A stretch of DNA of 64,000 nt, from the NCBI RefSeq assembly GCF_963576675.1, contig NC_088916.1, forward strand, positions 18,514,501 to 18,578,500. The letters run 5' to 3'. The notes below the pieces were generated by a model, which saw nothing but the letters and a program-made list of their open reading frames with translations, made no database searches and was not told where the DNA came from. This document shows, in pieces, positions 55,501-64,000 of this stretch. This DNA is from Euphorbia lathyris (Eukaryota; Streptophyta; Magnoliopsida; Malpighiales; Euphorbiaceae). The translations under genes were made by a program, and so were the position numbers. Every line of letters starts with the position of its first letter. Position 1 is the stretch's first letter.

Positions 55501-58500
55501 ATGACTGTAACAAGCAACAACTCACTCAGACCACTCCTGGAAAAGAAAAAACTTTCAGGGACTGATTTCCTTGACTGTCCTATAAACTCACAAAAGGTTT
55601 ATAGACACGAGTGGGAGGAATCTGTACTGACTGCTACCTTACCAGCCAATAAAGGGAACACACCTAAGGGAAAGGCCAAGTCCAAGTCCAAGGCGAACGC
55701 CCAAAAGGCCAAGTCAAAGACAAGGAAGGTGGCATCTCCTAAAGGTAGGTTGGCCTCGATAGATGATATCTGTCACGAGTGTAATGAGAAGGGACACTGG
55801 AAGAACGTCTGTCCAAAGCTAAGGGAGAAACAGAAGGCTAAAGCTTCTGGTTCTAGCGTTTATGTTGTTGAGGTAAATCTGGCTATTTCTACATCTTGGG
55901 TTTTAGACACTGGATGTGGTACTCACATTTGTTCAAATGTGCAGGGACTGGGAAATAGGAGGTTGTTAGGATCTGGTGAAGTGGATCTTCGAGTCGGCAA
56001 TGGTGCTCGTGTAGAGGCCTTGGAGATCGGAGATTACACTTTAGAGATGCCTACTGGTTTAGTTTTAGAACTCAGAGATTGTTGTTTTGTACCTGCAATG
56101 CGCAGGAACATTATCTTAGTTTCTATGTTGGATGTTTCCGGTTTTAATTTTAATATTGGACGTGGTAGGATTTCTATACATCGTGGCAATATTGTTTATG
56201 GAACCGCATTTCTAGAAAATGGTTTGTATATCCTTGATCTAAAACGTAGTGAATCAATCTATAACATAAATGCTAAAAGGATTAAGACTAATGAACTGAA
56301 TCCTACATATATCTGGCACTGTCGTCTTGGCCACATAAATGAGAAACGCATAACTAGGTTTCACTCTAGTGGAGCGCTAGGGTCATTTGACATGCAGTCT
56401 TATGACACGTGTGAATCTTGTTTAAGAGGGAAGATGACAAAGGCGCCTTTCACCAAAACTGGTGTAAGGGCCACAGAGCTATTGGAGCTGATACACTCAG
56501 ATGTATGCGGTCCAATGAGCACCAGTGCTAGATCTAGTTTTCTGTACTTTGTTACCTTCACAGATGACTATAGCCGATACGGGTATGTGTATCTGATGAA
56601 ACATAAATCTGAAACTCTGTTGAGATTCAAAGATTTTAAAAATGAAGTAGAAAATCAACTTGGCAAGAAAGTAAAAGTGCTCCGGTCTGATAGAGGGGGC
56701 GAATACTTGAGCCAAGAGTTTGTCTCATTCTTGAGAGAGTGTGGGATTGTTTCCCAACTCACTCCTCCTGGTACACCCCAATGGAATGGAGTGTCAAAAA
56801 GGAGGAATAGGACCCTGCTCGACATGGTCCGCTCAATGATGAGTCAAGCTTCTCTCCCTATCTCCTTTTGGGGATTTGCTTTGGAAACTGCTGCTCATAT
56901 AATTAACAATACACCGAGCAAGGCAGTTGAAGGAACACCATATGAATTATGGACGGGCCGAAAGCCCAACGTTTCCTTCATGAAGATTTGGGGCTGTGAT
57001 GCACATGTTAAGAAATTGATATGTGGCAAACTAGAGTCTAGATCTGTTAAATGCCAGTTCGTGGGTTACCCTAAGGAAACTAAGGGTTATTACTTCTACA
57101 ACCCAGCCGAGAATAAAACATTCGTGGCTAGGTTTGCAGTCTTTTTGGAAAAGGAATTCCTTTCCAAAGTAGACAGTGGGAGCAATATTGATCTCGCTGA
57201 GATTCAAGACTCACTAATTCCTGCAGTAGATGCTGAGGATGCTCAGGTAACTGATTTAGGTCCTCAAGAAATTGAAGAGGCTGAACCAGTTACACAGGAA
57301 CCTAGAAGGTCTGATAGGACACGTCATCAGCCCGAGAGGTACGGCTTTATCGTGACTGATGATGGGGAGATAATGGTCGATGACCAGGATGAGCCCAAGA
57401 CTTATCAAGAGGCTATTGAAAGCCCACAATCAGATCAATGGCGTAAAGCCATGGAGGCTGAAATGCAGTCTATGCGTGATAACCAAGTGTGGAACTTGGT
57501 GGATCCACCTCCGGGTGTTAAAACGATTGGCTGCAAGTGGTGTTTCAAATTAAAAGCTGATAACACCTTCAAGGGGCGACTGGTGGCAAAAGGTTATAGA
57601 CAAATCCAAGGAATTGACTATGATGAAACTTTTTCACCAGTTGCTATGTTCAAATCCATTAGGATAGTACTGGCCATAGCTGCATGGTATAACTATGAGA
57701 TATGGCAGATGGATGTTAAAACCGCTTTCCTGAACGGGAAGTTACTGGAGGATGTCTACATGACACAACCAGAGCGTTTTATCGATCCGAAGTATCCTAA
57801 CCGAGTATGTAAGCTTCAAAGATCCATTTATGGATTGAAGCAAGCATCTAGGTCATGGAATCAAAGATTCAATGAAGCCATAACTGAATATGGTTTCGTG
57901 CAGAATCCTGATGAACCCTGTGTGTATATGAAATTCAGTGGGAGCATATCCACTTTCCTGATATTGTATGTCGATGACATACTGCTCATTGGAGGCGATA
58001 TACCAACACTGAAAGGCGTGAAGCAGTGGTTGAGTAAATGCTTCGCAATGAAAGACTTAGGAGAAGCCGAAACGATCTTAGGGATCAGGATCTACAGAGA
58101 TAGATCCAACAGACTTCTAGGCTTGAGTCAGGCAACGTACATAGACAAAGTTCTTAGAAGATTCAGCATGGACCAGGCTAAGAAAGGATTCATGCCTATG
58201 CGCCATGGGTTGAAACTTAGTAAGAAAGATTGTCCTCAGACAAAGCAGGACAGAGAGAACATGGAAAAGATCCCATATGCGTCAGCTATAGGATCTATCA
58301 TGTATTCTATGTTATGTACAAGGCCAGATGTTGCATTTGCACTTAGCATGACTAGCCGGTACCAGTCAGACCCCGGCGAGGAGCACTGGAAGGCAGTTAA
58401 GGCTATCCTAAAGTACCTTAAACGTACCAAGGATCTCTTTTTAGTTTTTGGTGGGCAAGAGGAGCTGGCAGTATCATGTTACACTGACGCGAGTTTCGAG

Positions 58501-58956
58501 ACTGATGAGGACCAGAAACAATCACAATCTGGTTATGTTTTTCTCCTGAATGGCGGTGCCATTAGTTGGAGATCCTCAAAGCAGCCTACCATTGCCGATT
58601 CTACAACGGAAGCTGAGTACATAGCTGCATGTGATGCTGCAAAGGAAGCAGTTTGGATCAAGAAGTTCATAACTGACTTAGGTGTAGTTCCCACTATCCT
58701 AGGTGTAGTTGATGTTTTCTGTGATAACAACGGTGCCATAGCACAAGCACTGGAGCCCCGATCACACAAGAGATCCAAACATGTACTTAGAAAGTTTCAC
58801 CTCATCCGGAAGATCCAGGCGAGAGGTGACATTACATTACAGAGAGTTGACACCGAGAACAATGTCGCAGATCCGTTTACCAAGGCACTTGCACAGCGCC
58901 TACATGATGGTCATACTAGATCTATAGGGATTAGGGCAATGCCTGCTTGGAACTAG
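55501..58956 (+). CDS. Copia-A gag-pol polyprotein, 1151 residues, gag largely missing
   Basis: One open frame from ATG. Residues 1-30 match a gag start (SNNSLRPLLE, LSGTDFLD). The central capsid-like part of about 200 residues is absent. A Lys-rich linker and the zinc knuckle (91-104) follow. Protease LDTGCGTHIC is at 135-144. The integrase has HCRLGHIN/CESCLRGK at about 273-311, Asp334 and Asp397; position 433, where DD35E requires Glu, is Lys (NGVSKRRNRTLL), while the unit 2 copy keeps Glu. The RT has MDVKTAFLNG (737-746) and YVDD (823-826). RNase H has CYTDASFE and STTEAEYIAA, ending NNVADPFTKAL. Such polyproteins drive copying and integration. This one should lack capsid and integrase activity, so it would need help in trans. 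Confidence 0.95.
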   Translation: MTVTSNNSLRPLLEKKKLSGTDFLDCPINSQKVYRHEWEESVLTATLPANKGNTPKGKAKSKSKANAQKAKSKTRKVASPKGRLASIDDICHECNEKGHWKNVCPKLREKQKAKASGSSVYVVEVNLAISTSWVLDTGCGTHICSNVQGLGNRRLLGSGEVDLRVGNGARVEALEIGDYTLEMPTGLVLELRDCCFVPAMRRNIILVSMLDVSGFNFNIGRGRISIHRGNIVYGTAFLENGLYILDLKRSESIYNINAKRIKTNELNPTYIWHCRLGHINEKRITRFHSSGALGSFDMQSYDTCESCLRGKMTKAPFTKTGVRATELLELIHSDVCGPMSTSARSSFLYFVTFTDDYSRYGYVYLMKHKSETLLRFKDFKNEVENQLGKKVKVLRSDRGGEYLSQEFVSFLRECGIVSQLTPPGTPQWNGVSKRRNRTLLDMVRSMMSQASLPISFWGFALETAAHIINNTPSKAVEGTPYELWTGRKPNVSFMKIWGCDAHVKKLICGKLESRSVKCQFVGYPKETKGYYFYNPAENKTFVARFAVFLEKEFLSKVDSGSNIDLAEIQDSLIPAVDAEDAQVTDLGPQEIEEAEPVTQEPRRSDRTRHQPERYGFIVTDDGEIMVDDQDEPKTYQEAIESPQSDQWRKAMEAEMQSMRDNQVWNLVDPPPGVKTIGCKWCFKLKADNTFKGRLVAKGYRQIQGIDYDETFSPVAMFKSIRIVLAIAAWYNYEIWQMDVKTAFLNGKLLEDVYMTQPERFIDPKYPNRVCKLQRSIYGLKQASRSWNQRFNEAITEYGFVQNPDEPCVYMKFSGSISTFLILYVDDILLIGGDIPTLKGVKQWLSKCFAMKDLGEAETILGIRIYRDRSNRLLGLSQATYIDKVLRRFSMDQAKKGFMPMRHGLKLSKKDCPQTKQDRENMEKIPYASAIGSIMYSMLCTRPDVAFALSMTSRYQSDPGEEHWKAVKAILKYLKRTKDLFLVFGGQEELAVSCYTDASFETDEDQKQSQSGYVFLLNGGAISWRSSKQPTIADSTTEAEYIAACDAAKEAVWIKKFITDLGVVPTILGVVDVFCDNNGAIAQALEPRSHKRSKHVLRKFHLIRKIQARGDITLQRVDTENNVADPFTKALAQRLHDGHTRSIGIRAMPAWN

Positions 58957-58970
58957 TCCAAGTGGGAGAC

Positions 58971-60668
58971 TGTTGGTGTGCCCTAGTTCTTAGGCATTGG
59001 TTCATGAATATTGTATTATGCTTTTTGATTATTCTTGCATAGATACACTATTTGTGTTATATTAATAAAGGCATTAATCTAGTTCATTTATATCTTGTGC
59101 TATAATATGAATAGAGAATCCATTGATTGATAATCGTAAAACTATATCCCAAGTCTATTCCATCATGGGAATGATTAGGACCACAGACTTGTATATTCGA
59201 CGACTGTATGGTAGTAATTGATACTAGCCATAGCACTTGATAAGTCAGTTGTGAATATGGGTACATGTTGTATACATGTGACTGGATCGATCCGCCTGAG
59301 AAAACTACATGGTGGTTGTGTCATTAGTTTTCTTAAGTAGGTCTCTAACTATCTTCAGACCAGATTTCATTATAATATCAATATGGGATCCGGTTCACTT
59401 TGACATACGCCTAACAGGTCTGTAACAGGATGCCAAATACGGGTATGATTGGGTGAACAGGTGAACACATTAGTATTGATAGTGAAGTGATGGAATTACC
59501 ACTCACATAACAGTGAGATGATATCACAGGCCACTTGATAAGTGAGATTGATAAGTGTGTGGCCACACCCTGATAAGTAGTTTACTTATCTGATTCATTA
59601 ATCTACTTAAGATTAAGAAATATCATAAACAACAGAGAGGATGACAGCCGCCATGCCTCTAGTTTATAATATCGATATCAAATGGTAAAAGAAGTTAAGA
59701 GATAACTACAGGGTCTCTGCATCTTTAGACTGCTGAAATAGCTGTATTGGTTAGGGGCAGTAATGGTTTGCTAGAACCCACTTACTGTCTGTGGGCCGTG
59801 AGCCCACTGCTAGCTAAGGACAGTCCCATAGGATCGTGCACATTGAACATCTGAGTTAGAACTTATAGAACGGTACACTGGAGGGATGAGACTAATTAAT
59901 TGGTTGACAGTAAAAAGTCAAGGTAATTAATTGGTGGTTAATTAATTGATTAATTGATACTTTGTATCAATGTGATTGATTAATAAATTTAGGCGTTGAG
60001 TATTTAATTGGTTAATTAGTTTACGAGATGTAATTAATTAATTTGTAAATTAATGAAATTGCATTCGTGAATAATTAATCAAAATGATACGTCAATTTAT
60101 TAATTAGTGTTGTTTATTTAGTTGGGGTAATTAAATTTAATCTAATTATAACTAATTGCATAGAATAAATACTATTGGTATTTATTTAAGTGATTATGTT
60201 AGAATTAGATTAGTTTTGTAATTAACCAATTAACCCTAAACTAATTAGGTTTAGGAATAACTACACTATATATAATAAAAGCCTAAAACCTAATTAACTT
60301 AACTCATAGATAATATTCGGCCACCACAAATACAATACAGAGATATTGTATTCGGCCACCATATTCAAGATAGTGGAATAGTTTTTGGCATAATTTCATT
60401 ATCTCTCCAGTTCTTCTTCGTTCTTCGGCTAGCACTGGTTCTGACTCAATAGCTGTTCGTGCACCTGACAACGGAGATCTTACTAGCTTGTGGATTCTTC
60501 AGCCATCTCTAGAAGAGACAATCCGCGTATGTTTATATCCCTAAACGGATCAAAAGGTTTTATTCAATCAATGGTTAACGGACAAAGATCAAATTAAAGG
60601 GATTAGAAATAAATTTTAAACCGCAATTCTGTTGCGCTACAGTTGATTAACTGGCAATAATCCTAACA
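58971..60668 (+). repeat. Copia-A right LTR (unit 3)
   Basis: A 1698-bp LTR, about 99% identical to the left one, with a one-base deletion in TCCCTAACA to TCCTAACA at its end. Confidence 0.95.
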
Positions 60669-61824
60669 AAAGGATGCCGCCAATATCAAAGATATGGGTA
60701 GATTCAAAGAGTTCCTGCAGATGAGATGTACGCAGTCGTCAAGCCATGACCCTTCAGAGGATGGGCAATTGATTTGATAGGGAAAATTTATCCCGCATCA
60801 TCAAAAGGGCACAGCTTTATGATCGTGACAATAGACTACTTCACAAAATGGGTGGAGGCCTTACCAATGAAGAAAGTGGACCAGAGAGATGTTGTGAAGT
60901 TCATCAAGGAGAACATCATTCACAGGTATGGGATCCTCAGTCAATTACTACAGACCAAGGAACCATGTTCACTAGAGAAGAGATGAAGGACTTCATGGAA
61001 GATTATGGAATCAAGTTCTTGCACTTTATCCCTCATTATCCACAAGCTAATGGTCAAGCCGAGGCTTCCAACAAAGTTCTCATCAACATCCTTGAAAAGA
61101 TGATCGAAGATAATCCCAGGGAATGACATGTCTTACTTTCAGAAACTTTATGGGCACACAGAACATAAAAAATGAGTGCCACAGGCGTCAGTCCTTTCTC
61201 GTTAACATATGGACATGATGTCATGCTTCCTATGGAGGTAGTAGTTCCATCCTTCAGAGTAGCCAGACAAAATGAACTCACTCTAGCAGAATACACAGAA
61301 GTTATATGATGATGGAACTTGAAGAGTCTGATGAAACCAGAATGCAAGCACTTGATCGAATGATCGCCCAGAAAAAGAAAGTAACCAGAGCATACAATAA
61401 GAGAGTGAAGAAAAAGACCTTTAAAGAAGGAGACATGGTTTGGAAACTCATCTTACCAGTTGGGAGTAAAGATAGAGCATATGGAAAATGGTCTCCAAAT
61501 TGGGAAGCACCATTCAAAGTCTTCCAAGTTCTAAAAGGAAACTCTTATTGGTTAGCCAACTTGCAAGGGGAGCCACATAAGAGGGTTCCTCAATGGAAAG
61601 TACCTTAAGAAATTATATCCCATCCTTTGGGAACTGAGGGAGCATCATCCATAGGATATAAGCAATATGTATTTGATGTAACACAAAGCAATTTTAATTT
61701 GAAAATTATAAAGCTGGCTTATAGCCGCTATTCTATTTGCAATAAAATAATAGCAAGCCGCAAGGCCGCAATTTATTCATCAATCAATGTCTATCAAGTC
61801 TATCTAACAAATAAAACTCTTTGA
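60669..61824 (+). pseudogene. Ty3/gypsy integrase fragment, unit 3, 3' part
   Basis: Continuation of 52063-52337 after copia-A. It has the shared TAG after RYG, the TGA before the core, the frameshift near 60930 and CRQYQ. Private damage: TGG to TGA after NPRE at 61123-61128, and a TAA after VPQWKVP at about 61606. The expected Glu is retained (NGQAEASNK). Confidence 0.9.
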
Positions 61825-62469
61825 GGACAATTTACCTTCCCATTGTTGGAATCATGTTGATTTTCTCCATTGAATTGATTGATTCGACTTCTGCTCCTTG
61901 GCACTGGAAAACCCATCGTTAGAATAAGGATTGGTAGTGCACCGATGTCCACAACAACTTTATTGACAACTTGAATTAGTGATGCACTCAAAAGCAACTT
62001 GTTGGCACCTTGATTAAAGGAAACCGATTGATGATTGATCCGACCTTTAATCCTTCCCATCGGGAAACTTTTTTGTCAGAATAGGTAATGGTTGTGCACT
62101 TATGTTCAGAGGCCTCTACTTCTTGGCACCGACAAACCCTTTGTGAGAACATGGACTGGTTATGGACTTATGTTCAAGAGCTCTAATCCAACATATAAGC
62201 AAGCCGAATGATGGAAACTTGGTTAACAAGAGTTGGTGATGCACGTACAACTTGTTAGCACCGTGATTAAAGGAACCCGATCAATGATTGATTCATCCTC
62301 TAATTTCGGATGCTAGCAAGCTTTCCCGTCACAATAGGGACTGTGCATGTAATAATATATACAGCAGCCCCAAGGACGACTTCATAAAAAATTAGCAGTC
62401 TGCAATTGAGAGGGAACAACCTGCAATTTGTAAAAAAAAAAACAATATTGTTGATGATTGAAATTTCAG
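61825..62469. repeat. Degenerate tandem repeat after the gypsy fragment (unit 3)
   Basis: Counterpart of 6425-6905 and 38707-39280. Confidence 0.5.
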
Positions 62470-62871
62470 CCGTCTGTATGGATGATTCTTCGGGACAAGC
62501 TTCCTGAAATGCTCAAGCCTTTTCTATCTAATCAAAGTGTAAATAATTCCTTCAAAGCATCGAAATATTTCTCCTCCATCAGACTCCTTCTATTCCTTAC
62601 ATTTATTCATTGCTGATTCTATTCTTTTCATCACATCATTCAATGAATCTCCTAATTCAGAACCCGTCATTCCATGATAGCCTTCAACACCAAAAGGATA
62701 TTTCTGAAAAAAAACATCGCTCAAAAATTTTCTCGCAGGTTCAAAATCTCGGTTGTAACTGAACATTTGAGGTTTTAAATAATGGCCATCATCCTCATTC
62801 GGCTCCAGTTCGATCAAATGGTCTGCAACTTCAGTTGCTTCTACAAGCTTTTGGGATCTGATCCAGGTAAA
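62470..62871 (-). pseudogene. TPR protein pseudogene (unit 3)
   Basis: The uninterrupted version of the exon split by the LINE in unit 1: SQKLVEATEVADHLIELEP, HYLKPQMFSYNRDFEPARKF, YPFGVEGYHGMTGSELGDSL, DVMKRIESAMNKCKE, then a TAG. Downstream about 65 bp (VCEELMKEELRNF and neighbours) are deleted and the frame is lost. A splice acceptor precedes the exon at about 62862. It resembles plastid TPR-like proteins whose middle part ends in VEAAVEKCKKE. Confidence 0.65.
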
Positions 62872-63463
62872 CAGATGATACAAAGGTTAGAATATTTTAT
62901 ATTTTAGTTTTTGTTTCTATCTGATTAACCCGTTGTTTGTTTAGTTTTGAATTCATCCTATTGATATTTATTTATTTAGTTAGTTATTTTCAACTCCTAT
63001 TCACAATTGAAACTCTTATTTACTAAATAATTTTTGGGTCCTGGTGTTATCTTTTTGTTGTTTAATAAAAATGAAAGACTAGCTCTTATTATTTCTAATC
63101 AAATTAATTTTGTTAAAATTGTAATTAGGATTAGCTTTTCTTTTACGGTTTCTAATTCATGTGTAAGATTAAATACTTAGTCTTTTATTTCAATTAAATA
63201 TTTAATTTTGTCTTATTTTATTTTATTTTTAACTTTATGCATTTCCAATTTTACGGAGTCTAAAAAATTTGTTAGCAACCAAGCATAAATGTTCGTTTGT
63301 CAAATCCATGCTTGCGGGGATAATTGTTTGCACCATAAATAATTTTTTGGCTTTTAATTATTTTTAATATATTAATTGGCTACGTCTAAGTATATTTTTC
63401 TAAAGTGGACATCAGGGGAGACTTGAAGTAAACTTAGGGGAACCAAGAGCCGGTTAATATTTT
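62872..63463. other. Flank / intron between TPR pseudogene and copia-B (unit 3)
   Basis: Counterpart of 13106-13707. AT-rich, no gene. Confidence 0.5.
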
Positions 63464-64000
63464 TGTTGGAAAATTTATATATAAATGAAATTAGTATAAA
63501 TTCCAATAGTCATCCTTGTTCATGAACAGTTGTGTTCGTTCATGATTAGTCGTGTCAGTTCATGAACAGTCTTGTTCGTTCATGAATAGTCGTGTTCATT
63601 AGAGAACAGACATGTCCATTCAAGTTCTATATATACATGATGGAACTGTCAGATTGATATACTTTGAAATATTATTCTCTGAATCATTTCTGCTATCTGT
63701 ACCTGTTGTTTTGTTCTACTCCAGAGATAGCTATTATACACTCGGTAAGAGTTCGCTTGCGTAATCTGTTTTATCCTGGGAGACGATTGTTAATAGCGAC
63801 AACATCTGTCTTAAGGAAACTGCTAATACATGCCTCTGATTTGTCTAAACTTTTTCCTTTTTAATTAATTATTTACTATTCATGTTTCTTTTTGTGTTTA
63901 TTTGTTCTTGGTTTAATCATTTTCTAACATTCTTAAGACAGAAGTTTAAATATTTCTGATTTTTCCAAAAGACAATATAATGTTTAAGGTAAAGGCTATG
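63464..64000 (+). mobile_element. Copia-B retrotransposon, cut by the right edge (unit 3)
   Basis: Left LTR 63464-63929 (466 bp) after ATTTT (63459-63463), then the internal start TTCTTAAGACAGAAG as in units 1 and 2. The rest lies outside the window. Confidence 0.92.

Larger units (their letters stand above)
52338..60668 (+). mobile_element. Copia-A retrotransposon, nearly complete
   Basis: An 8331-bp Ty1/copia element inserted in the gypsy integrase. Left LTR 52338-54036 (1699 bp), right LTR 58971-60668 (1698 bp), both TGTTGGTGTG...TAACA. The 5-bp target duplication AAAGG is at 52333-52337 and 60669-60673. The primer-binding site TGGTATCAGAGCC starts at 54038; a polypurine tract AAGTGGGAGA lies just before the right LTR. 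I count about 14 substitutions and one indel between the LTRs, about 0.8%, so it is recent. It has one open gag-pol frame, with most of gag absent. Confidence 0.97.

Noticed and set aside
1..64000. Search by eye for tRNA, rRNA, snoRNA or viral sequence
   Set aside because: Apart from the tRNA-complementary primer-binding sites of copia-A I saw no convincing RNA gene and no virus-derived sequence. A tRNA or covariance-model scan would be needed to exclude them.

Overview
The window is nuclear DNA from a flowering plant, most likely a eudicot. It is AT-rich, has spliceosomal introns with clean GT..AG borders, and carries typical plant transposons: Ty1/copia, Ty3/gypsy integrase, L1-type LINE with a plant RNase H, Mutator-like element and MITEs. 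There is no bacterial-style operon and no rRNA, tRNA or CRISPR that I can see. I cannot name the species.

The main architecture is a tandem segmental array of at least three units, each about 15 kb before later insertions. One unit reads: serpin gene, flank, a decayed Ty3/gypsy integrase fragment, a pseudogene of a plastid-type TPR protein on the minus strand, a deleted copia element (here 'copia-B', 466-bp LTRs, target duplication ATTTT), a 408-bp MITE, two related MITEs, then the next serpin. Unit 1 covers about 1.6-28.4 kb, unit 2 about 28.4-47.3 kb and unit 3 about 47.3 kb to the right edge, where the array is cut inside copia-B. The left edge (1-1578) is unrelated sequence with a foldback element.

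Each unit was modified after duplication. Unit 1 keeps only a serpin 3' end, converted into a head-to-head inverted repeat of about 430 bp per arm with a spacer of about 31 bp (1579-2467). Its TPR pseudogene is split by a LINE (7396-12985), and one of its MITEs by a 7.4-kb Mutator-like element (19817-27216). Unit 2 has a copia element ('copia-A') that lost its 3' half together with about 1 kb of flank (32138-37113). Unit 3 has a nearly intact copia-A (52338-60668, target duplication AAAGG, 1.7-kb LTRs about 0.8% diverged) inside the gypsy integrase.

The two full-length serpins carry different single lesions: copy 2 has a nonsense codon in exon 1, and copy 3 has a 1-base frameshift plus a 24-base in-frame deletion in exon 2. 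Both encode an unusual insertion of about 100 residues, rich in Pro, Ser and Gly, after the first helices of the serpin fold.

The Mutator-like element is the richest single object. It carries a five-exon plant-mobile-domain (MAIN-like) gene, an unrecognised 249-codon gene, and a four-exon FAR1/MULE transposase fused to an OTU-type cysteine protease domain. GC-rich hairpin clusters lie in the first introns of the two outer genes. The transposase-OTU gene has one in-frame TGA between the two parts, and the mobile-domain gene has a one-base frameshift in a T run.
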